NCBI GenBank assembly: GCA_963854835.1
Contig: OY978527.1
Location: 16,997,584 to 17,061,583 of the forward strand
Origin: Megamerina dolium
Lineage: Eukaryota; Arthropoda; Insecta; Diptera; Megamerinidae
DNA length: 64,000 bases
Direction of reading: 5' to 3'
The translations under genes and the position numbers were made by a program. This document shows, piece after piece, positions 47,338 through 56,272 of this stretch. How positions within the stretch are numbered: position 1 is the stretch's first letter; the number at the start of each line of letters is the position of its first letter. The notes beneath the pieces are model-generated. The model ran no database searches. It worked only from the letters and a program-made list of their open reading frames with translations, and was not told the DNA's origin.

Positions 47338-47693
47338 AAATATTAGGCAATATTACGCTAACAAAAAAACCCTTCAACAAGTGTTAACAATTTTCGATAG
47401 GAAAAGTGTTGGCGGACAAATAAATCCGGCTGTCAATTGCGTACTCTAAGTGTCAATTTACAAGTTTCTGATAGTTTTCAGTTCGCGTACTTCTCGTATA
47501 TTTTCTCATATCGAGAGTGACAGATGGCAGAAACTGTAATATAAGTAAGTAATAGTAAATGTAAGTGAGCAAACCTATTAAAACAGCAACCAGCTGTTTA
47601 CTTAATCCGCAATATTGCCGTCTGTCAGGTTAGTATTTTATTTGGATTAAGTGTGCCGTTAACCCGGATTAACGCTGCCGTCTGTCTAGGCTA
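47338..47693 (-). mobile_element. TAGCCTAGACAG foldback MITE, copy C, one end missing
   Basis: Same orientation as copy B. It retains AAGTGTTGGCGGACAAATAA, the AAAACAGCAACCAGC block and the sub-terminal and terminal repeats, ending TGTCTAGGCTA at 47693. Similarity starts abruptly near AAATATTAGG (47338), so the first third is missing. TAA follows the preserved end. Confidence 0.78.
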
Positions 47694-47725
47694 TAATTCT
47701 CGTTTTCGTTGTCATAGTTTTATAT

Positions 47726-47837
47726 TGTAATGAGTATCGATAATTGGTTACTCATCACTAATTGTGAATGACACGAATATTGACAGCATCCAGTGATCGA
47801 ACAAGGTTGATTCAAATAGAATTAAACGTTCACAACA
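47726..47837 (+). mobile_element. Ty3/gypsy 5' LTR, internally deleted
   Basis: It starts TGTAATGAGTATCGATAATT and continues ACTCATCACTAATTGTGAATG, like the solo LTR at 60493-60892 read on the minus strand. It then jumps to the LTR's 3' part (CAGTGATCGAACAAGGTTGA) and ends CACAACA. Only 112 bases remain of about 400. A TGG-starting primer-site-like string, TGGCAGATGTGGGAT, follows within a few bases; the tRNA was not identified. Confidence 0.65.
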
Positions 47838-47876
47838 ATTAGTGGCAGATGTGGGATTCTGTTAAGATGGTGATAA

Positions 47877-50600
47877 TTGCCAACTAAAAGTGGACAGCTT
47901 AAAAAGCTGCTGGTTGAGATAAATCTATCGTCTTCAGGTGCAAAGGCGGAACTGCTGGTGAGGCTTAGGCAAGCCATAGAGGCTAAGGGTATTAATGTAG
48001 AAGAACATGAGTTCTTTGTGGAAACCGATATACATGCAGTTGTGCAAAGCGCAAGATAGATTCGAGTGGTCAACTCATGGAATTCATGAAATCCTTGATA
48101 CAACAGCAGCAACAACAGCTGCAAGAAAATGCATCTCGCCATGAAGGCGTTATTAGTGAATTGCGTACGGCAATTCAAGGAAATGTGTCTCGCATTGAAT
48201 GCAGACTTCTAGAACATTAGGCTGAATTGCGTACGGAAATTCAAGAAGGTTTGTCTCGCCAAGAAAACGCTATGGGAGAATTCCAGAAAACTATTAACTA
48301 CAAACTTCAAGAAATTTCTGGAGCTATTAATGAGAAAGTTGCAGAACTAATAGAATATGTAGATGAAATTTCTGGTGCCATTCATGAAAAAGTCACGGAT
48401 CTGAAGGAACATATAGATGAACTGGAAGATAAGTTCGAGAAGTTAGAGCACGAACTCAATCAACTAAAAATAAGCGATGATGGAACCACGCTATTCAACA
48501 TCTTCAGGCTTCAGTTCGAGACAACAGCTTCGAAGAATCAATGGGACAATAGTGACAAGACCGCTGCTTTAATAGTGGCATTAAAAGGTAATGCATCTGA
48601 AGTGTTACAAATGGTTCCAGAGAATGATCGTTTTAGCTATCAATCGCTGATGGACACACTTCAGCGCAAATATGGAAATGAATATAAGAGTCAATTGTAT
48701 CGAGTGGAATTAAGATCGCGAGTGCAACGGAGTAATGAGAGTCTTCAGGAATTCGCCTCCGATATTGAGCACTTATGTCATCTAGAGTTCTCCGGTAATT
48801 CGGAAGAGTTCGTCGAAAAAATAAAAATGGAGGCATTCATAGACGGTATACGTGATGAAGAGGCTAAGCGTATCCTAGTCATGTCACCGAGGAATACATA
48901 TGCCGAAACAGTCAGTAGTGCCTTGACGTTTGAGCCGCCAAAATGATGTGTCGACCAATGCCACGGGTACGCCAATTAGAAACAAAAATATCAGATCTGG
49001 TTGAAGCAGTGTGTCAAGCATTCAAGTCCGTAGTGGAGCCTAAAGAACGAACAACAAGTCGACGTGAAAATAAATTTGCTGGTAAGCGCTTCATTTACGA
49101 CAAACGAGGGCATATGGCAAGTGATTGACATCAATCGAATATGAAGGCTAAAAGAAGAATAAGGAATCAACTCAAAAATGAATTTGCCGGTAAGTGCTTC
49201 ATATGCGACAAGAGAGGGCACATGGCGCGTAATTGCCGTCTAAGACGCAAAGATCGAATTCACCAGGACAACGAAAGTAAGATCGTGATGTTACTTATCA
49301 AAGTAAAGCTGATACTTCATCTCGTCGTACTTACACCGTGGATAGTAAGCATTGTTCTCCGGTACGAAGCCAGAATCATATTGCCAATCTACGACTTACG
49401 AATGTCTTGCAGGAAGAGCAATGGACCACCGAACGAATTCTAGAAGATCAATGTATTGTATTCAAGATTATGAAATACAAGGAGCAAGGCGTACGTCCAG
49501 AGTGGAAAGAAATGGCTAATGAGAGTCAAATAGCAAAGGCATACTGTGCGCAGTGGCAAAGCCTGCACTTGAGAGATGGATGTTTATCCTGAGTATGGGA
49601 AAGTGAAAATGGAAAAATCACTAAACTAGTTATACCCAAGACAAAAATAAACGAAGTGATAGCTGAGTATCACAAAGCTTCCAGTGGAGGACATTTGGGC
49701 ATCGCCAAAACCGTTGAGAAAATAGAGAAACGATTTGATTGTGTTTGATGCCATGACCATGTCGCTGATTGGATTCAAAAGTGTAAGCAATGTGCAATGG
49801 GAAAAGGTCCCAATAAGAAAGTCGAGGTAAGATGCATCAATACACCGTAGGTGCTGCATTTTAGCGAATTGCTATGGACAAGCTGGACCATTGCCAACAA
49901 GCAACGTAAGGAAACAAGTATGTTCTGGTGGTTATAGATTACTTCAGTAAATGGCCTGAAATATACCCAAATCAAGAAGCTAGTACAGTTGCGGATGTAT
50001 TCGTCAACCAATGGATTACTCATTTTGGTGTACCGATGGAGTTACACTCAGACCAAGGTCGAAATTTCGAATCAGTTCTATTCCAAGAGATGTGCTGTAT
50101 GTTGGGTATATACAAAACTTGTACGACAACTTTGCATCCACAATCTGATGGCATGGTAGAACGATTTAACCGTACCTTGGAGGAATATTTGAGAAAAGTC
50201 GTAGATAAATACCAAAGAGACTGGGATGTACATATACCGATGTTTCTCATGGCATATCGATGCGCATAAGATGATACGACGGCTACTACACCAGCAATGG
50301 CAATTTTTGGAAACGAGTTAAGACTGCCAGCTGATTTAAAATTTAGAGTTGCAACTCCAACGAGATCAACCGAAGATAACTATACTAGCGAAAAACGGGA
50401 ACAGTTGGATGGAGTACATCATCAGCGATCGCAGATGATAAGCGATAAGATGAAGACCAGGTATGTCTTGAAAGCAAATTCAAAAGGGTGCTATGAAGGA
50501 GAGCTTGTAATACTTTATATCCACAACGAAAGAAAGGCCCGCCCCCTAAACTACAGACTCACTGGAAAGGACCATATCAGATTATTGCAAAGATAAATGT
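47877..50600 (+). pseudogene. Ty3/gypsy gag and integrase remains; protease, RT and RNase H lost
   Basis: Order along the strand: a SAP-like motif (GQLKKLLVEINLSSSGAKAE) at 47877-48060; a coiled coil plus Retrotrans_gag-type region at 48227-48943 (YRVELRSRVQRSNESLQEFA); and two zinc knuckles. The first knuckle is ruined (FIYDKRGHMASD) and the second intact (CFICDKRGHMARNC, about 49198-49239). Then come the linker before integrase (RDGCLS), the integrase H2C2 finger (GGHLGI, C..C near 49790), and the integrase core (VIDYFSKWPE, ITHFGVPMELHSDQG, and the third acidic residue in MVERFNRTLEEYL) to about 50270. About 2.5 kb of pol is missing between knuckle and integrase. Several in-frame stops. 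No env-like ORF. Non-functional. Confidence 0.85.
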
Positions 50601-50687
50601 GTGTATCGTATTCAACGTCCCTGGTAGTGCACTTGGAGCGACTTGCGCCATATCGGGGGAAGTATAAAAACTTGTTCGGGACGAACA

Positions 50688-50730
50688 AGGTTAAGAGGAG
50701 GGCAGTGCAACGAGTATCGATGGTTGGTTA
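50688..50730 (+). mobile_element. Ty3/gypsy polypurine tract and start of 3' LTR
   Basis: AAGAGGAGGGCAG directly precedes TGCAACGAGTATCGATGGTT (50706 onward), the same start as the other LTR copies. After about 25 bases LTR identity stops where an unrelated dispersed repeat begins, so the 3' LTR is truncated or interrupted. Confidence 0.7.
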
Positions 50731-50905
50731 GATTAGGTGAGGTTATGTGGCTGTCCTCTCTCTGAGAGAACACAGGCCAGAAATGCCCATTGTGATACCA
50801 CCGAGCTTCTCTTCCAATACTGTTGTGTGTGTTAAATTTGGACAGCATTAGAAGCGACCTACTTATATTAGCCGGTTCCGAACAGCAGAACCCTTGTGAC
50901 ATCAA
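50727..50905 (-). repeat. Dispersed repeat, copy 3, within the gypsy 3' LTR
   Basis: Reverse strand carries GGTTCTGCTGTTCGGAACCG, CTTCTAATGCTGTCCAAA, TTTAACACACACAACAG and TGGAAGAGAAGCTCGG, as in the copies at 25.75 and 34.23 kb. It adds an extra 5'-GATTAGGTGAGGTTATGTGG side (plus strand). Its position suggests insertion into the LTR. Confidence 0.65.
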
Positions 50906-50999
50906 TTTAACTTAGTTTTGTCATAGAGCTCTTTTAAGAAGCATTTTTTGGCAATTTGTTAAGAAGCAATTGCCAATTCTTGTATGTTCTCTCATTTGA

Positions 51000-51475
51000 A
51001 ATTCGCACTGTAATCACGAACTGCATTACTTAGTTCGCCATACAAAATTGTTAGAGCGAATTACCTCATTAGTAAGTAATTCAATTTGACTTATAATGCG
51101 AATTAGAACAAATCTTTGCCTTCTCTAATTTTTATCGAAAATTTATCGAAATCAGGTGACAAATCGAAATAAAAAAGTTGTCACAACAAATAAAAGGAAA
51201 CAATAATCCAATAAAGGCTTCTGCAAACATAATATTTTTGCAATATGGATACAAAAAATAAACTAAAAGTAAAATTAGTAAATACATCACCAACTTAATT
51301 CAAAAATTAATAATTTAAAATTTTAAACAATAACATTTTGCATCGATTTTCTTGAAAATAGACAACAATAACAGAGACAGAACTGTCGAACCGAATTAAG
51401 GAATATGCCGTGTGAACGGAATTATTCATGATAGTAATTGGGAGAGCGAACAAAGTAATTCACAGTGCCGTGGCA
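51000..51475. mobile_element. Candidate MITE upstream of HYOU1
   Basis: Left GCACTGTAATCACG...ATTACTTAGTTCGC is partly mirrored by the right end, whose reverse complement reads GCACTGTGAATTACTTTGTTCGC. The left copy has an extra 11 or so bases. No clear target duplication; non-coding, AT-rich. Confidence 0.35.
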
Positions 51476-51586
51476 ATAGTACGATTTGCAAAAACTATTT
51501 CGAGCGAACGGACCTAATGTGAATGTACTTCATGCTTCAACGATGAAGAATGACAATTTAAAAGAAAAAAAGAAGCATGTAAATGG

Positions 51587-51607
51587 CCACGAAAGAACAC
51601 GTCAGTT
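51587..51607 (+). promoter_or_regulatory. Possible UPR element and initiator of HYOU1
   Basis: CCACG (51587-51591) is followed by ACACGTCA (51597-51604), the reverse of TGACGTGT. That core resembles the UPR element bound by XBP1/ATF6 (TGACGTG). TCAGTT at 51602-51607 matches an initiator. HYOU1 is a classic UPR target in animals, which gives the match some weight. No DPE follows at +28, and the site lies about 435 bases upstream of the start codon. Confidence 0.4.
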
Positions 51608-52038
51608 TATTTCGCATTGTTGTTGCGGTTAATTTTGACATCTACTTTTCTTTACCATCCACATACATTTCATACATTATACATTTTCAAATAGTCCGAC
51701 AGGAGAGGTGGTAAATTAATACAGCTGCTGGCAATTGTTGGAAAATTTTATAAATTGTTGAACTCTTATTTATTTTAATCGATTACAAAGGATTTGTCTA
51801 CATTGCCACATATACAACACGCAGCAAGTTTCATTGAAGAAATACCTACTATAGAAGGTGTACATATATTTGCATATGGATAGAAGAAATAAATAGAAAA
51901 TTGTAAGTGAAAGTGTGTTAACCTGAAAACGATTATAATTACTTCTAATTGGAATATAAAATTTTTTGTTTTCAATTGCTAATCAACTATTAATGAAAAC
52001 AAGAAATCACTTGGTTTCAACAGCATCACAGCGCGGCA

Positions 52039-52451
52039 ATGCAAAGAAAAAAATTTACAACTATTGCTGCTGCCGTTTCACACAGAATGCAGCGAAGTTC
52101 TAACAATACCACGTCATTAACATCATTATGGCATATAGTGTCATGCACATGTTTTCTATTGATTACCATATCTATGCAAATGCATGGCACTGATGCGGCT
52201 GCGGTTATGTCGGTTGACTTGGGTACGGAATGGTTGAAAGTTGGTGTGGTATCACCCGGTGTTCCAATGGAGATTGCACTCAATCGTGAATCGAAACGTA
52301 AAACACCAGCTATTATAGCATTCCGTGATGATATACGTACATTTGGTGAGGATGCCGTAACAGTTGGTATACGAGATCCAGCCGCTGCCTATGGTTATCT
52401 ATTTGATTTATTGGGAAAAACAATTGATAATCCAATTGTTGATTTGTATAG
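52039..52451 (+). CDS. HYOU1: HYOU1/GRP170 ER chaperone, coding exon 1
   Basis: First coding exon of the large Hsp110-type Hsp70 of the ER lumen (CG2918 in Drosophila), 137 codons plus two bases. It acts as a nucleotide exchange factor and holdase with BiP. The chain starts with a short charged N-terminus, a hydrophobic signal core ([16 protein letters not shown], about residues 32-47) and a likely cleavage site around GTDAAA. It then enters the ATPase domain: [20 protein letters not shown], then [17 protein letters not shown]. Two in-frame Met (1 and 17) could start translation; both leave the signal intact. The exon ends TATAG|GTAAGA, phase 2. Confidence 0.92.
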
Positions 52452-52732
52452 GTAAGAAAACAAATAGTAATGGGTACTTTATTACATTAGCATGTATATG
52501 TTTACAAATGTGTTAATTGAGAATCATATGCAAATGCTTATTATAGAATATTCTAGAAGTACAGAATAATTGATGACAATGTAAGACATCAGTAAACTAT
52601 TATCAACTTTCTAATAATAAGAAGTATTACTGTGTTATTGTTGCGCAAAAACTTTTAGGTATAACTGGACTGATAGTTTCGTTTTCGACAACTCTAAAAA
52701 TAGTCAATAATATATTTTTATAGTAACTTTAA

Positions 52733-53175
52733 GGTTGGAAAAGTTGAGCACTACACTTTCTTCTCACGTGTCATTGACCTACGAAGTCAGGAATTGGCTA
52801 ATGCAGTCAATAACCCAGAAAACGGTTATTTTATTCACGAAATTAAAGCCATTGAAAATTATGATACTTTTGGTATTAAAATGCTTTACTAAATTCACAA
52901 ACAATTTTGCAGCACATCAAAGTTGTAGGAGGGATGGTCAGTCTGAGTTCCTAAACTTTAGGAAGAAAGGATCTTCAATCTATAGTCAGGCTGATTACAG
53001 GAAATATTTCATGGAGATATCATATCGCAACCACAGGCATCATCGAATGTTCAATTTGCTTCTTCTGAAGATGGCATGAATAATGATAATTGCAGCATAA
53101 GACAACGTATGTTTGATTCACATGTATTGGGAATGGATAGGGTACATTCCTTATCCCTTGATAGATTTCTGAGAT
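52733..53175 (+). pseudogene. Unidentified coding-like remnant inside the HYOU1 intron
   Basis: One frame reads VGKVEHYTFFSRVIDLRSQE, then LANAVNNPENGYFIHEIKAI and ENYDTFGIKMLY before a stop. Another frame later gives IISQPQASSNVQFASSEDG and NNDNCSIRQRMFDSHVLG. Composition is that of ordinary globular protein, unlike the AT-rich intron around it. An acceptor-like TTTTTATAG precedes it at about 52724. I do not recognise the protein. It could be a pseudogene fragment, an insertion or an unused exon. Confidence 0.35.
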
Positions 53176-53184
53176 ATATTTGAT

Positions 53185-53254
53185 ACAAGAGTACAAGTTT
53201 GATAAGAAGAAACTTGTACAAGAGTACAAGTTTGATAAGAAGAAACTTGTACTC
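53185..53254. repeat. Two 33-bp tandem units forming hairpins
   Basis: A 33-base unit (53185-53217) is repeated exactly at 53218-53250. Each unit contains ACAAGTTT...AAACTTGT. In the second unit the stem extends to 12 perfect pairs, GAGTACAAGTTT (53222-53233) with AAACTTGTACTC (53243-53254), around a 9-base loop GATAAGAAG. Confidence 0.9.
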
Positions 53255-53640
53255 TTCAAGCTTTTTGTCTCACATTCAAGATGTAAAGGTTGAGGATACT
53301 TTTATCGTACACTATCCGGTGTACTTTGGTCTCATTTTTTTTTCTAAATCTCCTCTCCCTCATCCTAATCTTTTACATTTTATATTTACACATTTTACGG
53401 TGTTCACCGACCTACTCAATTCTCTTTATCTATCTAACTATTATATTCTCTATCATAATTTAAATGATTGAAATGAATTCCATCGCTATATGAATGCTTT
53501 CCTTCTCTTCGTTAATCGCGTATTAATTGTAGTATGAGGAAGCTAGTTTTTTAATACTTTATAAAAACAAAAACAATATATACTGAGCAAACTGAATAAT
53601 TCTCATTCTGTTCTTTTTTCTCCCACCAAATTTTTTCCAG

Positions 53641-56272
53641 AGAACGTTTTCCCTATTACAATTTGGTCGCCGATCCAGAACGTAATACGATCATATTCAA
53701 AAAGAGCGACACAGAACAATTTAGCGTCGAAGAGCTAATTGCGCAGATACTGGTAAAAGCTAAAGAGTTTGCACAGGATTCAACGTCACAACAAGTAACC
53801 GAATGTGTTATCACGGTGCCGGGTTATTTTGGTCAAGCAGAACGTGAGGCTCTGCTCAGTGCTGCTTCGTTGGCAAATCTTAAAGTGCTACAATTGATTA
53901 ACGACTATACAGCGGTTGCTCTCAATTATGGTGTATTTCATCGCGCCGAAATTAATGAGACTGCCCAATATTTCATATTCTACGATATGGGCGCCTATAA
54001 GACTTCAGCCGCTTTAGTTAGCTATCAACTGGTGAAGGATAAACATACAAAAGAGACGAATCCCGTGATACAGGTTCTCGGTGTGGGTTATGATCGTACT
54101 CTCGGTGGTTTAGAGATACAATTACGTTTGCGTGATTATTTGGCGAGTGAATTTAATGCAATGAAAAAGACCAAAACGGATGTAACGAAAAATCCACGGG
54201 CCTTAGCGAAACTCTTCAAGGAAGCGGGACGTTTGAAGAACGTTCTCTCGGCCAACAATGATCACTATGCTCAGATTGAGAATCTGATTGAAGATCACGA
54301 TTTTCGTTTGCAAGTAACACGTGAGAAACTCGAGGAGCTCTGTGTGGATCTGTGGGCACGTGTTGTGAAACCACTGGAGCAGGCGGTGGCCGTATCTGGC
54401 CTGCCAATGGATGTCGTCTCACAGGTGATACTCTTTGGCGGCGGCACTCGTGTGCCCATGGTACAGGAAACTATACGTAACGCCATAAAACAGGAGCCGG
54501 GTAAAAGTCTGAACGCCGACGAGGCTGCCACAATGGGAGCTGTATACTTGGCAGCCGATCTGGCGACCGGTTTCAAGGTGAAAAAGTTCATACTCCGAGA
54601 TGCTGTCCTCTTTCCCATACAAGTCGCTTTCGAACGTGATCCTGGCGATGGTAGCGGCGTGAAGCAGGTCAAGCGTCTGCTCTTCGGCCACATGAATGCC
54701 TATCCGCAGAGGAAAGTGATTACATTCAATAAGCATATTGATGACTTCCACTTCTACATTCACTACGGTGAGTTGAATCATCTTTCCGCCGCTGAACAAT
54801 CCTATTTGGGTGCTTTGAATATTACACGCGTCGAATTGCAAAATGTACGCGACATCTTGGAGAAGAATCAAAAGGACATTCACGATTCCAAAGGTATCAA
54901 GGCGTATTTTGCGCTCGACGATTCGGGCCTCTTCCAATGTACCGGCGTTGAGTATGTCTATGAAAAACAACGTCTGGCTGATGATGGTGCCGAAGAAGGT
55001 GCCGACCAAGAGGGTACTTTGTCAAAATTGGGCAGCACTATTAGTAAGCTGTTCTCGAAGGAAGCGGACAAGAAAGCGAAATCAACCACCAACGAGCAGG
55101 CAGAGACGGAGCAGGGCGATGGCAGTGAAACGGATCATTCTGCAGCAAAGGATAAGCCCAAGACATCAACGAAACTGGAAAACGAGACTGAAGAGAAAGA
55201 ACAGGACACGAATGCTGAGAAACAGAACAAAACTACAGACGATACTAAAGAGGCGCCAGCAAAAAATCAAACAATTAAAATTGTAACCATCAAAGAGCCA
55301 ATGGAGCACAGGGTCCTGATGCAAATTACGCCGACGCTAACAGGTGAAGCTTACGAACGATCTTTGGAGAAATTGAATGCCATTAATTTGGCAGAGCAGC
55401 AGCGCAATCGTTTACAATCGGCATTCAATACACTGGAATCGCATGTTATTGAGACGCGTCAAAAGTTAGGCGAAGACGAGTACTCGAACTGCGCCACCGT
55501 AGAGGAGAAAGAAAAAATTTTGGCCGAATGTGATGCCATCTCCGATTGGCTGTATGAGGATGTCGAAGATCCAACACCAGAAATCTATGAGAAGCGCCTG
55601 AAAGAGCTAAAGGCACTAACGAGCGTCTTCTTGGCACGTCACTGGGAGCACGAAGAACGACCGGAAGCCTTGAAGGCACTTGATGGCATGGTGGGTGGCG
55701 CAAGTAAATTTCTTGACTCTGCCAAGAATCTTACAAAAGAAGCCAACCCCGACAAGGATATATTCACGCAGGTGGAAATTGAAACATTAAGCAAAACCCT
55801 TGATGATACAATCGCATGGGTAAAAGCTGAAACTGCGGCACAAAAGAAACTCAAACGTCACGATGATGTTCGTCTAACCGTCAAGGATATTACCGATAAA
55901 ATGAGTCTGCTCGATCGTGAGGTTAAATATTTGGTAAATAAGATTAAAATATGGAAACCAAAAGTGAAACCGACAAAAAAGAGTAAAAAATCGACGAAGA
56001 AATCAACCACGGCTACAGATGGTGATGGTGAAGGTGGCAATGCAGCAAGCGGAGAAGCCGAAGAAGCTATTGCTGGAAGTGGTGAAGAGGCTATCAGCAA
56101 CAACAATAACGATGATAACAATGAAGCACAAGTTGAAACACCAGAGGATAAACAGGAAGAAGCGGAAGTAGTCGATCACGCCACAACTACCACACCTGCC
56201 ACTAACACTAACGCTAAACAAACTCCAAAGCCATCACGTAGTGAGAAACCAACACCACGCAGTGATCTCTAA
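53641..56272 (+). CDS. HYOU1: HYOU1/GRP170 ER chaperone, coding exon 2
   Basis: Main exon; the spliced protein is about 1014 residues (mammalian HYOU1 about 1000). The nucleotide-binding domain continues with ITVPGYFGQAEREALL near residue 195, NDYTAVALNYGVF near 225, FYDMGAYKTSAAL near 251, VGYDRTLGGLEIQLR near 286 and VILFGGGTRVPMV near 400. A beta-sandwich substrate-binding part follows. Next is an acidic, Lys/Glu/Thr-rich linker from about 585 to 685, long as in GRP170, then the alpha-helical lid (residues about 700-930). The tail is Lys-rich and then Glu/Asn-rich. It ends PTPRSDL, not a canonical KDEL/NDEL signal. AATAAA at 56631-56636 is a candidate poly(A) signal. Antisense frames within are shadows. 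Confidence 0.94.

Larger units (their letters stand above)
52452..53640 (+). other. HYOU1 intron, 1.19 kb
   Basis: Donor GTAAGA at 52452; acceptor TTTTTTTCCAG ends at 53640. The join gives DLY-R-ERFPYYN in frame, matching the family. It contains a decayed coding-like segment (52735-53175) and a hairpin tandem repeat (53185-53254), listed separately. Confidence 0.88.

Noticed and set aside
54216..56221. Many ORFs of 65-196 codons antisense or out of frame to HYOU1
   Set aside because: Shadows of a long, well-conserved coding exon.
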